A stretch of DNA of 64,000 nucleotides from a virus. The position numbers were made by a program, and so were the translations under genes. The stretch spans positions 1 to 64,000 of the IMG/VR virus record IMGVR_UViG_3300031772_000024; one strand, 5' to 3'. Position 1 is the first letter of the stretch. Each line of letters starts with the position of its first letter. This document shows positions 8,201 to 14,534 of this stretch, in pieces. The notes beneath the pieces are model-generated. The model did not search any database and was not told the DNA's origin. It saw only the letters and a program-made list of their open reading frames with translations.

Positions 8201-9497
8201 GACGGGCATCCCCGGCCAGACGTACACGGACTCGCGCACGGGGCTCCGCTTCACGGTGCTTGCGGCCACGGTCGGGAGCTACGACAACGGCGGGAGCTTC
8301 ACCCTCATCGTCTCGCCGACGTTCAACGTCACGTCCTCGGTGCCTACGTACGCACTGCCCGGCCTCGAACTCATCGTGGCCAACACGGTCGGCGTCGGGA
8401 CGAACGATGTCTCGACGGTCCAGACCTTCAACCCCGGTGGAGTGGAGCCTGCCAACGGCGACTTCTACTTCATCTCGTACCGCTTCCTGAAGCAGGATTT
8501 CACGACCCGGATCTACCAACAGCTCAAGACGATCGAAGCCAGCTTCGGTCGTACGTCGGCTGAGAACCGGGTCACGTTGGGCGCGTACCTCTCGATCCTG
8601 AACGGCGCCATCCTCGTGGCGATCAAGCAGGTTCTGAAAATCCCCAACACGAACCAGGCTTCGGCCGCGAACTTCACGACGGCGATTGCCGAACTCGCGA
8701 CGCCGCTCCCCGGCAACGTGCGCCCGGACATCATCGTCCCCCTCGCGACCGACACAGCGGTCTACTCGTTCCTCACGAACCACTGCGAAGTCCAGTCGAA
8801 CATCCGTAACCAGTCGGAGCGTATGGGCATGGTTGGGTTCGCCTCGGGAACGACCCCAACCTCCGCGCAGACCATCGCGCGGGGTCTCGCCTCGAACCGC
8901 ATCGTGGCCTTCTACCCGGACTCGGCGGTCATCACACTCACCGACGAACTCGGCCAGAACTTCGAGGCCCTCGTGGACGGGTCGTTCTTCGCCGCCGCCG
9001 CTTCCGGTGCCGTGGTCTCCCCCTCCGTGGACGTGGCCACCCCGTACACCCGGCGCCGCATCCAGGGCTTCACCCGGATCCCGCGCTCGCTCGACCCCGT
9101 CGAGGCAAACCAGACGGCCGTCGCGGGCGTCACGCTCCTCGAAGACCTCCAGCCGATCATCCGCATCCGTCAGGGTTTCACGACCAAGATGGATTCGATC
9201 CTCACGAGGCTCCCGACGGTCACCCAGATCGCCGACTTCGTGCAGCAGCAGTCCCGCCTGATCCTCGACTCCTTCGTGGGTACCAAGTTCCTCGCGAACC
9301 GGACCAACGAAGTCGAGGTCTCGATGACCGCGTTGCTGAAGCAGCTCATCCAGGCCGAGGTCATCGGCGCCTTCAACGGCGTCGCAGCAGAAGTCGATCC
9401 AGACGACCCCACGGTCCTCCGGTTCGAGGCATTCTATCAACCCATATTCCCTCTACTCTACCTTGTGCTCACATTCAATCTTCGAGCGCGGATTTGA
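5235..9497 (+). CDS. Tail sheath protein, very long, with repeated beta insertions
   Basis: 1420 aa from ATG 5235 (AGGAGA 8 nt upstream). The N-terminus FISYVPPGVYTRTL and the C-terminal third (MGMVGFASG, RRRIQGFTRIPRS, a YLVLTFNL ending) are characteristic of contractile-tail sheath subunits, which form the outer contractile tube of myoviruses. Most sheath proteins are about half this length. The excess is a central region with at least three related modules at about residues 183-270, 661-785 and 797-894. They share a pattern of ITVNG-like strands, TVTL, a short helix and a GNGTSNAILGF-like strand end. These probably form surface domains projecting from the sheath. A 151-nt non-coding leader precedes it and a strong terminator follows. 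Confidence 0.92.
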   Translation: MALGPFISYVPPGVYTRTLAETNVSNVVAGLRLPALIGVGQEELEQTDLELVRGSSTTVDQPITAEDISESWVVDATNPQHLILGAQNGVLAAFRVRNFPIVTGDGTGRTSNDTRSVTVTVNGAPVAVGGVQGAKGLVTLQIPTQITDVVRCTYYFHRGDTGFVDDVSDQVTSDTALLITPAAETYAVVLGNSDTFKITVNGATATVTFAPNAASTAAALKSQIDAALISGLTTTVFVDNNGLNRIQFTSTVSLKVEDGNANGILGFSTGTQTNRNAVFRVYQRPIVDGTSGGVTTTDASKVVVKVNSLQVIPSAVDGLNGLVTLPTPPSPGSTVTVEYFANTWQDTFDYLPNTSVTSVIRAGISPQRNDYIQGQDFVISNPSADVSIINWGTGYSVSATRATSGATPFDTRQVIPTLIDQQFFLAPCVAVVDTSIIPAFTSTKDFLLPEIPTTGNGRNSVLGATLYNSVTNGRTDLQSNRPDLVKVYAGRTLRDALNRAPQKVVEVDGPARRIKLKDALPPDWVVYATFYYNKIADDSYLLTCVTPGAVGQGQYTVISSLKGTNLYQTRFGVTAGLTTSVQWPRGVETIPDAFHTGGGIAVSETATVTFGQLPATNAVYTNKGAGPWSFYTGSSDWTTKLNGTDISANLNAAAKGYLVSTAVTVNGSNQVTIPASPNNQLNLTIDGTDVVVNLTSGLRTATQIVADINAAIDGTVPFAPGPNTLASFVQVGGSGGQVYFIIHSFSTPASLPGGFDHKSYVRVRQGTVEVTLGFTTFQRADGTPKALNKPATALGTLAGPFNITAGINDIIQLRLNGVDFTVTLPAGSAVTAASVVSTINGVTGLSGVASAGTLSNLNKIRLTSQTNDTQSQVLIGNGTSNAILGFTQGQLGTQTLVTVQEVVDILNSTGGFLSAGVAYKSAVNGQEYITIASLTTGAATSSVAFTSSSTTAFNILTGTNIKPGTDGDSGEDTRDNFTVTSSNGLGSSGTGIPGQTYTDSRTGLRFTVLAATVGSYDNGGSFTLIVSPTFNVTSSVPTYALPGLELIVANTVGVGTNDVSTVQTFNPGGVEPANGDFYFISYRFLKQDFTTRIYQQLKTIEASFGRTSAENRVTLGAYLSILNGAILVAIKQVLKIPNTNQASAANFTTAIAELATPLPGNVRPDIIVPLATDTAVYSFLTNHCEVQSNIRNQSERMGMVGFASGTTPTSAQTIARGLASNRIVAFYPDSAVITLTDELGQNFEALVDGSFFAAAASGAVVSPSVDVATPYTRRRIQGFTRIPRSLDPVEANQTAVAGVTLLEDLQPIIRIRQGFTTKMDSILTRLPTVTQIADFVQQQSRLILDSFVGTKFLANRTNEVEVSMTALLKQLIQAEVIGAFNGVAAEVDPDDPTVLRFEAFYQPIFPLLYLVLTFNLRARI

Positions 9498-9535
9498 CCG
9501 GCCCAAGATAACGTAGAGCAAAGGGAACATTGGCG

Positions 9536-9578
9536 CGCCTCCAGTTCCGAGCGTAAGCTCAGGGACTGGAGGCGTTTT
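9536..9578 (+). terminator. Rho-independent terminator after the sheath gene
   Basis: A 10-bp stem CGCCTCCAGT/ACTGGAGGCG (9536-9545 and 9565-9574) encloses an inner GAGC-GTAA-GCTC hairpin and is followed by TTTT. It ends the virion-gene transcription unit. The 3' arm also supplies a GGAGG that could serve the ATG at 9580. Confidence 0.85.
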
Positions 9579-9642
9579 CATGTCCGACGACTTGGCCGAA
9601 TGCCGCATAGGCGATGTTCGAGTCGTCGGGGAGGAAGTAGTC

Positions 9643-9987
9643 ATGCCCTTCTACGCGCACATCACGCAGGCAGGGACGGGCTGCGACTACTCGATCGCTT
9701 GCGGGGAGAAGTTCATCGCCATCTACGGCGCCAAGACCCTGGAAGAGGCGAAGGCGAAGATCCTCGATACGGAGGATGGGTATGGGAGCCGGTACCGCTT
9801 GGAGCCGGGCTCTGAGGGGACCATCGGGTCGATCACGATCTACGAGTGCAGTGCGCCCGTCGAGGTCGACCTTGAGGCAGCACGTGCGGAGCTGAAACGG
9901 CAGGACGACGAAGAGGCTGCACGCAAGGTCGAGGAGAAAGAGCGGGTGGACTTCGCGCGCCTCCAGGCGAAGTACGGGAGGGCCTAG
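9643..9987 (+). CDS. Small acidic protein, unknown
   Basis: 114 aa from ATG 9643 (GAGGAAG 5 nt upstream). An in-frame ATG at 9580, inside the terminator tail, would add 21 residues. The N-terminal half is globular (MPFYAHITQAGTGCDYSIACG) and the C-terminal 45 residues form a charged helix rich in Asp/Glu/Arg/Lys, probably a coiled coil. It opens the accessory region. No family recognised. Confidence 0.7.
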   Translation: MPFYAHITQAGTGCDYSIACGEKFIAIYGAKTLEEAKAKILDTEDGYGSRYRLEPGSEGTIGSITIYECSAPVEVDLEAARAELKRQDDEEAARKVEEKERVDFARLQAKYGRA

Positions 9988-9996
9988 CCGACCTGC

Positions 9997-10002
9997 GGTG
10001 TA
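9997..10002 (+). promoter_or_regulatory. GGTGTA motif, 10 nt before ATG 10013
   Basis: GGTGTA followed by 10 nt and ATG, with no Shine-Dalgarno sequence between. One of a recurring set in this window, interpreted as a phage promoter element that yields a near-leaderless transcript. Confidence 0.6.
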
Positions 10003-10012
10003 ACGACGCGGG

Positions 10013-10507
10013 ATGGGCCTCGATATCTCAAGCCATGTGGTTCTGGGCGTTCGCGTCGCGAGGCGCGAACTGATTCAACAGACCGTTCTCCCCTTGCAGT
10101 GCGCAAAAGGCCACCCCCGCCCGTCCGCGGAGATGGCCTTTTGCCCGCAGGACGGGACATCCTTCGCAGAACGGACCGTTGAAGGCCCGACGCCCCCGGT
10201 GGCGGCCTACTTGGCTGCCCGGGGCTTTGAGGAGCATGGGGTCGAGGCACTCTACGATGTCTGGCAAGGGAGCGAGTTTGGAGTGCGCCCGATCAACACG
10301 ATCCAGCCGGTTCGTGGGCCGGATGTGGAGTACGCGTTCGGGGTCTGCCTTGCCAAGACGCAAAGCCACCGTTCAAACGCGAACCCGTACACGACGACCC
10401 TGACGGGCATTGAAGAGGCAACGGCAAGGGTGCTTGCGGAGGCGGCCTTGCTGGGCCTCGAAGGGCGCCCCGCGGAGCTATTTCTCTGCGTTTACTTCTC
10501 TGCGTGA
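10013..10507 (+). CDS. Small zinc-knuckle protein, unknown
   Basis: 164 aa from ATG 10013. The start is supported by the GGTGTA motif 10 nt upstream, and there is no ribosome site. Residues about 30-50 hold CAKGHPRPSAEMAFCPQDG, a pattern that could bind zinc. The C-terminus (TARVLAEAALLGLEGRPAE) looks helical. It is the first gene of a short run of tightly packed small genes reaching 11691. No function assigned. Confidence 0.7.
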   Translation: MGLDISSHVVLGVRVARRELIQQTVLPLQCAKGHPRPSAEMAFCPQDGTSFAERTVEGPTPPVAAYLAARGFEEHGVEALYDVWQGSEFGVRPINTIQPVRGPDVEYAFGVCLAKTQSHRSNANPYTTTLTGIEEATARVLAEAALLGLEGRPAELFLCVYFSA

Positions 10508-10514
10508 GGATCTC

Positions 10515-10850
10515 GTGTCTGGACCCACGACCCTGAAAGAGCTTGCAACGCAGCATCAAGTGCCTGAGTGCCCGCTGTGCAAGCGCCCGAACCTACGACC
10601 CTCGGATCATCATGTGATCCCTCGATGTCGCGGTGGAGAGGAGACTCTCAGCATCTGTTCGAGCTGTCATGGCGCGATCCATAAGACATTCACGAACAAG
10701 GAGCTTGAGAGACAGTACAACACGGTCGAGGCTCTCATGGCGCATGAAGGCTTCGTGAAGATCATCCGTTTCATTGCCAAGCAAGACCCCGGGGGGCGGG
10801 TGAGGACCGAGCTGGCTCGAAGCCAGCGGCGCCGAGGTAGGAATGGGTGA
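10515..10850 (+). CDS. Small HNH endonuclease
   Basis: 111 aa from GTG 10515 (GTGAGGA upstream). HNH/zinc signature: CPLCKRPN, then the catalytic-type SDHHVIPRCRGG, then CSSCHGAIHKTFTNKEL. The CxxC pairs would hold zinc and the HH plus the downstream H form the beta-beta-alpha-metal site. It matches compact free-standing HNH nucleases of phages and bacteria, which may act in homing, packaging or host DNA degradation. It overlaps the next gene's start by one base, suggesting translational coupling. Confidence 0.85.
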   Translation: MSGPTTLKELATQHQVPECPLCKRPNLRPSDHHVIPRCRGGEETLSICSSCHGAIHKTFTNKELERQYNTVEALMAHEGFVKIIRFIAKQDPGGRVRTELARSQRRRGRNG

Positions 10851-11077
10851 TGGAACGATACGGGCTTTACGATGTGGAATCTGGTTGCCGTTTGCGTGAT
10901 GCAACGGCGGACGAGTACCGCCAGTACAAGCAGGCGACGGGTGGGTATTACACGATGAAGTACGGTCTATGCGACGTGCGGCGCGAGGTGGTACCCCCGC
11001 CGATCCCTGATCCTTCCGATGCGATTCCCAGGTTTGTGTGGTTCGATTCGATACCACCGCCAGGGAAGAAGCCATGA
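10850..11077 (+). CDS. Small protein, unknown
   Basis: 75 aa from ATG 10850 (a GTG three bases earlier is also possible). It starts on the last base of the HNH stop codon and ends in a Pro-rich tail (VVPPPIPDPSDAIP). Its stop overlaps the next start as ATGA at 11074. Aromatic residues are frequent (ERYGLYDVESG, GGYYTMKYG). No domain recognised. Confidence 0.65.
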   Translation: MERYGLYDVESGCRLRDATADEYRQYKQATGGYYTMKYGLCDVRREVVPPPIPDPSDAIPRFVWFDSIPPPGKKP

Positions 11078-11307
11078 TCGACGTTCGGTTCGTCATCGAC
11101 CTGGAAGTGCTCTTGACGAAGGCCATGTCCGCGCTGCCGCAGCGCGGCGACTTCATCGTCTTGCACAAAGAGACGACAGAGACGCAGTACAGAGTGCAGG
11201 CCGTCTCTTGGTACTTTGGGCCGGATAGCAAGCTCCGCGGCGGAGGTGACTTCGTTGAGGTAGGGCTGAAGCCCGCGAAGTTAGTACGGAAAAAGCGGGT
11301 CGCCTAG
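11074..11307 (+). CDS. Small protein, unknown
   Basis: 77 aa from ATG 11074, overlapping the previous stop (ATGA). Predicted alpha/beta by eye (VRFVIDLEVLLTKAMSALP, DFIVLHKETTETQYRVQAV). It ends in a basic tail (KLVRKKRVA). It is part of the coupled 10515-11307 group. No family recognised. Confidence 0.65.
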   Translation: MIDVRFVIDLEVLLTKAMSALPQRGDFIVLHKETTETQYRVQAVSWYFGPDSKLRGGGDFVEVGLKPAKLVRKKRVA

Positions 11308-11319
11308 CCGTTATCCACC

Positions 11320-11350
11320 TTTGCTGGCACTCTGAAAGGAGGCCAGCAAA
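11320..11350 (+). promoter_or_regulatory. Hairpin presenting a ribosome site, abutting ATG 11350
   Basis: TTTGCTGGC (11320-11328) pairs perfectly with GCCAGCAAA (11342-11350). The 13-nt loop contains GAAAGGAG, and the last A of the 3' arm is the first base of the start codon. The ribosome site is therefore displayed in a loop while the start codon sits at the helix base. This suggests structural control of translation, or a short terminator/antiterminator. Confidence 0.55.
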
Positions 11351-11691
11351 TGAACCAGTCGAGCGCGCTAGCGTTGGTCTCGAAGTACCGCAGCGCGATC
11401 TGGGATGAGTGGCGGCGCATCCGAGAGAAGACGGCGTCCACGGACCTCGTCGCCGTGCTCAGGGTCGAAGAGGATGACGCGGATGAGGCGTCGGTCCTCA
11501 TCATGACGCGCGCGCAGCTCTTGAAACATCTCCACAATGAGATCCCCGACACCATCAAGACGCCGGCGGGGAGCGCCTCCCCCGCGGTTCCGAATGTATC
11601 CGCGCTCTGGGTCTTCGTCCTACGAAAGGGAGAGACGGGGCTTTGCCTTCGGATGACGGAGTCGAAGCTCGTCAAGGGTGGGGAGGCTTAG
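11350..11691 (+). CDS. Small protein, unknown
   Basis: 113 aa from ATG 11350. Begins MNQSSALALVSKYRSAIWDEWRRIREK, followed by alternating strands (DLVAVLRVEEDD, ASVLIMTRAQLLKHL). The 3' end overlaps the 3' end of the convergent nuclease lipoprotein gene by 20 nt. No function assigned. Confidence 0.7.
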   Translation: MNQSSALALVSKYRSAIWDEWRRIREKTASTDLVAVLRVEEDDADEASVLIMTRAQLLKHLHNEIPDTIKTPAGSASPAVPNVSALWVFVLRKGETGLCLRMTESKLVKGGEA

Positions 11692-12355
11692 TCGGCTTCG
11701 CGGCGACTACAGGCGCCGTGGAGTGTGCCCGGTGCTCGTTCCAGTTGTCCGTGTAGGACTTGGCCATATCGCGCTGGTCTCGGATGAAGAGGCAGTTCTC
11801 GGCGTTGGACTTCTCGGCGGCGTTGGTGAAGTTGAACGACCCTGTCTCGACGCTGGCCCCGTCCACGATGATGACCTTGTCGTGGGCGATGGCGTGCTTG
11901 CTATCGATGAAGGTCGAGACGTCCCCGTCTTGCAACGTCTTCAACTGAGAGGACCTCGCGGTGACGTTGCTCTTGTCGAGAAGGACCACCACGTCCACGC
12001 CTCGCTCGCGGGCCTTCACCAAGGCACCGGCGATGGGCACGGACGTGAAGCTGTAGGCCTGGACCCGGACGCTCTTCTTCGCTGACCCGATGAAATCCTC
12101 GACACCCTCGGTGCAGTCGCCTTTGGGGGAGAACCGCACGTCCATCACGGGGGCGGGGGCGCAGAGGGTCTCGGGGCCTTTGGCCGCAACCTTGTTGCGT
12201 AGCTCGGGATCCGGCTTCATCTGCGGGCGGGGTGGGGACGGGTCTTCGGGGGGCGCCTCCATCTTAGGCTTCGCAGCCATGGGGGCTGGGTGCGAAGGGG
12301 GGCTTCCACATGCCGTGACGAGCAGGAGAGCGACCGCGAGGATTCGATGGTTCAT
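11672..12355 (-). CDS. Secreted PLD-family nuclease, lipoprotein
   Basis: 227 aa on the minus strand from ATG 12355 (GAAGGTGG upstream). The N-terminus is a lipoprotein signal peptide: MNHRILAVALLLVTAC with the lipidation Cys at residue 16. A Pro-rich linker follows (about 17-60). The body carries one HKD motif, H-D-K-(4)-D in IAHDKVIIVDG, followed by ETGSFNFTNAAEKSNAEN. This is typical of single-HKD Nuc-type endonucleases, which dimerise to form the active site. The mature protein should be tethered to a membrane facing the periplasm or cell surface. It is a single-gene unit divergent from 12474. A role in degrading incoming DNA or changing the cell surface is inference. Confidence 0.88.
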   Translation of the reverse strand: MNHRILAVALLLVTACGSPPSHPAPMAAKPKMEAPPEDPSPPRPQMKPDPELRNKVAAKGPETLCAPAPVMDVRFSPKGDCTEGVEDFIGSAKKSVRVQAYSFTSVPIAGALVKARERGVDVVVLLDKSNVTARSSQLKTLQDGDVSTFIDSKHAIAHDKVIIVDGASVETGSFNFTNAAEKSNAENCLFIRDQRDMAKSYTDNWNEHRAHSTAPVVAAKPTKPPHP

Positions 12356-12383
12356 TTTCCACCTTCAGTCGTTCACAAGTAGC

Positions 12384-12414
12384 TTGACGAAAGTCAGATT
12401 CCACATTCTATACT
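12384..12414 (+). promoter_or_regulatory. Possible sigma70-like promoter
   Basis: TTGACG (12384-12389) and TATACT (12409-12414) lie 19 nt apart, in the AT-richer gap between the divergent lipoprotein gene and the gene at 12474. The spacing is longer than ideal, so this is tentative. It would be a host-type promoter distinct from the GGTGTA class. Confidence 0.3.
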
Positions 12415-12473
12415 GCTAATTGACCGCGCGCGAGGTGGATGGCCTCGACCAACAGGTCTCGGAGGAGCCATCC

Positions 12474-12809
12474 ATGAAGAACATCTCGATCAAGCGTTGC
12501 GAGGGTGAAGAGGTCAAGGCCTACCAGGGGTACATCGAGCCCGAGGATGGCCGATGGCGTCTGTTCCTCGACCACGAGGGGTTCCCGCACCTGCTCGTCC
12601 AGGTCACCATCGAGGGCGAGAAGCCTGAAGACCCCCTGATCAAAGGCATGTTCAACATCGAAGGCGTGATGCAGAAGGGCACGACTATCAAAGACGTGAT
12701 GCTCTCGACGTTCGGTGGGCACGTCGATCCCGAAACGCTCGACGAGGACGATTTCAAGGATCCCGCCTTCGACTTCGGGCCTGGGCCGCACGACTTCGGC
12801 GGCGTTTAG
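12474..12809 (+). CDS. Small acidic protein, unknown
   Basis: 111 aa from ATG 12474 (GGAGGAG 6 nt upstream). It begins MKNISIKRCEGEEVKAYQG with strands, then has an acidic C-terminus (DPETLDEDDFKDPAFDFGPG). It is divergently oriented from the nuclease lipoprotein gene. A role as immunity or partner for that nuclease is possible because of adjacency and acidity, but nothing in the sequence proves it. Confidence 0.7.
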   Translation: MKNISIKRCEGEEVKAYQGYIEPEDGRWRLFLDHEGFPHLLVQVTIEGEKPEDPLIKGMFNIEGVMQKGTTIKDVMLSTFGGHVDPETLDEDDFKDPAFDFGPGPHDFGGV

Positions 12810-12845
12810 TCACCTATCAGGGAGCGCTGGGAGGAGGCGTTCCCT

Positions 12846-13340
12846 ATGTCGTGCGCATGCTGTCTCGATCCGTGTGCGTGCAACGCGGTATCCTCGGAGT
12901 TCCCGAAGAAGGTCATTGCGGACTACTTCATGTACGTCGGCACGACGGGCATTGTGTTCGTCACGGGGCTTCCGGCGACGCAGTTCGCCAACCTCGTCAA
13001 TGTCTTCGACCCCACCCACGAGCGAATAGCCCAGTGGCATGCTGCGTCCGATCTCGCGGACATGGGGATCATCGACGGGCAGACCTTCCGCTTCATGCGG
13101 GAGGCCATTCCGTGGTCTGTCGCAGAGACTGCGGCCTTCATTGGCGTACCGGACAGCACGGTGAACCTGTGGGAGTCGAACGTCCAGACCATCTCTAGGG
13201 ATATCTGGATTGCGATGGCGCAGCAGGTTCGGGAGCGCGCGCAGGATTACGGACCCTCGGGTCCCCTTGCGTTCAACCCACCTGATCTGCGCCCGCGCAC
13301 CATACGGATCTTCACGCCGGTCTCAGGCTACCCGTACTGA
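12846..13340 (+). CDS. Cys-rich N-terminus plus HTH protein
   Basis: 164 aa from ATG 12846 (GGGAGGAGG upstream). The first 12 residues are MSCACCLDPCAC, a dense Cys cluster that could bind metal. The central part has a helix-turn-helix-like stretch (WSVAETAAFIGVPDSTVNLWESN spans about residues 87-109) similar to Xre-type or transposase-type DNA-binding domains. It may be a small regulator. Its 3' end overlaps the convergent J-domain gene by 18 nt. Confidence 0.7.
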   Translation: MSCACCLDPCACNAVSSEFPKKVIADYFMYVGTTGIVFVTGLPATQFANLVNVFDPTHERIAQWHAASDLADMGIIDGQTFRFMREAIPWSVAETAAFIGVPDSTVNLWESNVQTISRDIWIAMAQQVRERAQDYGPSGPLAFNPPDLRPRTIRIFTPVSGYPY

Positions 13341-13922
13341 AGAGCCGAGCAGGGACAGCGCCTCTTCGTAGCTCTCTTTGATACGGATGAAGTCGTGATG
13401 GTTGCCGCCGCGATCGGGATGCGCTTCAAGGGCGACCCGACGCCAGGCGGCCTTCAGATCCTTCTCGGTGAAGGGCCACTGGAGCCCCAAGTCGTCGATG
13501 TGCAAGCAGCGGCGAAGCACCTTCCCGAAGAGGATGCGTTCTCTTCGGGTAGGTTGACAGATCATCTCCGCCATGCGGTCGAACCAAAACCCTTGGTCTT
13601 CCAGGATCTCGGCGTAGACCTCCTTGGAGGCATCGTCGAGATCGCTAGGCCCGTCCCCATGAATCTCTTCTTGGAGCGCGTCCCACTTCTGCTCGGTGGC
13701 GGTCCACCAGGCCACTCGTCCGAGAGCGCCCCCAAGGCAGCAAAGACGCATGGCGCCACCCGGCCGCCAGATGGTTTGCTGACGCGGGGTCCCACTTGCA
13801 CCGGTCCTCGCCGAGACCACGAAGACGGGGGTGATGCTGACGATCTGCTGCCCTAGGTGTGTGCAGACGAGCGTGGCTTCAGACACGACACCGTGCGTCT
13901 TTTTCTTCCAGCGCAGATACAT
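13323..13922 (-). CDS. J-domain protein
   Basis: 199 aa on the minus strand from ATG 13922 (GAGGTTCG upstream). The C-terminal about 45 residues form a J domain: helix II KAAWRRVALEAHPDRGG with the essential HPD tripeptide, followed by helix III FIRIKESYEEALSLL. J domains recruit Hsp70/DnaK. The N-terminal 130 residues have no recognised domain but include a segment (ATEQKWDALQEEIHGDG) that may bind a client. A C-terminal J domain is also typical of DjlA-like adaptors. It probably redirects host DnaK to phage replication or assembly. Confidence 0.8.
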   Translation of the reverse strand: MYLRWKKKTHGVVSEATLVCTHLGQQIVSITPVFVVSARTGASGTPRQQTIWRPGGAMRLCCLGGALGRVAWWTATEQKWDALQEEIHGDGPSDLDDASKEVYAEILEDQGFWFDRMAEMICQPTRRERILFGKVLRRCLHIDDLGLQWPFTEKDLKAAWRRVALEAHPDRGGNHHDFIRIKESYEEALSLLGSSVRVA

Positions 13923-13947
13923 CGAACCTCACAACGCTCAAAAACGG

Positions 13948-13953
13948 GGTGTA
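13948..13953 (+). promoter_or_regulatory. GGTGTA motif, 11 nt before GTG 13965
   Basis: GGTGTA then 11 nt then GTG 13965. This placement favours GTG 13965 over upstream in-frame starts for the orotate phosphoribosyltransferase gene. Confidence 0.55.
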
Positions 13954-13964
13954 TCTTGAAAAGG

Positions 13965-14525
13965 GTGGGGCGCCGTATCCCGAATCTACTTCATGAGAAG
14001 GCACTGGTCCTAGCGCCCGAGGGGCAGCCCTTTATTCTACCCTCGGGGAAGACATCGAATCTCTACGTGGATATGAAGCGGGTGCTCCTCAACGGGGGTG
14101 GACTCTACACGGTGGTTCAACGTCTTCATCACCATCTCCGATCCGTGGAGACGAAGTTCGTAGCGGGCGTAGCGCTCGGGGGCTACCCGTTGGCGACTGG
14201 GGTGTCTCTCTTCTCCTACGCTTTGGCAAAAGAGGCGCACCGCCAAGTCCCCGTCTACGACGTTCTCTACGTTCGGAAGGAGGCGCACGGTATGGGGCAG
14301 CTTGTAGAGGGCACGTTCGAGCCAGGGGACACGGTCGCGCTCCTCGAAGACGTGGTGACGACGGGGGCGTCAAGCTTGCGGGCGATCGACGCGCTTCGGG
14401 CCGCCGGGCTGGTGGTGGTGCACGTCTTCGCTGTCCTGGACCGGGAAGACGGTGGGGCAGAAGCGTTGGAGGCCGCGGGTGTGCCTTTCGAGGCCCTGGC
14501 GTATATCTCCGATCTTCACCCCTAA
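13965..14525 (+). CDS. pyrE: Orotate phosphoribosyltransferase
   Basis: 186 aa from GTG 13965. The frame is open upstream, but the promoter-like motif and family N-termini favour this start. It catalyses orotate + PRPP to orotidine 5'-phosphate in pyrimidine synthesis. Evidence: LPSGKTSNLYVDMKRVLL, the substrate-binding segment YVRKEAHGMG, and the PRPP-binding signature VALLEDVVTTGASSLRAID. The length is close to the short bacterial OPRTases. It is adjacent to the head-gene cluster rather than the other nucleotide genes at 51.9-54.9 kb, but together they point to boosted pyrimidine supply. Confidence 0.9.
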   Translation: MGRRIPNLLHEKALVLAPEGQPFILPSGKTSNLYVDMKRVLLNGGGLYTVVQRLHHHLRSVETKFVAGVALGGYPLATGVSLFSYALAKEAHRQVPVYDVLYVRKEAHGMGQLVEGTFEPGDTVALLEDVVTTGASSLRAIDALRAAGLVVVHVFAVLDREDGGAEALEAAGVPFEALAYISDLHP

Positions 14526-14534
14526 GCCCAGCGC

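Noticed and set aside
5484-9440. Very long minus-strand open frame (about 1318 codons) opposite the tail sheath gene
   Set aside because: The product is Arg/Asp/Val-rich without domains. High GC at third positions opens the antisense frame, and the plus-strand sheath protein is certain.
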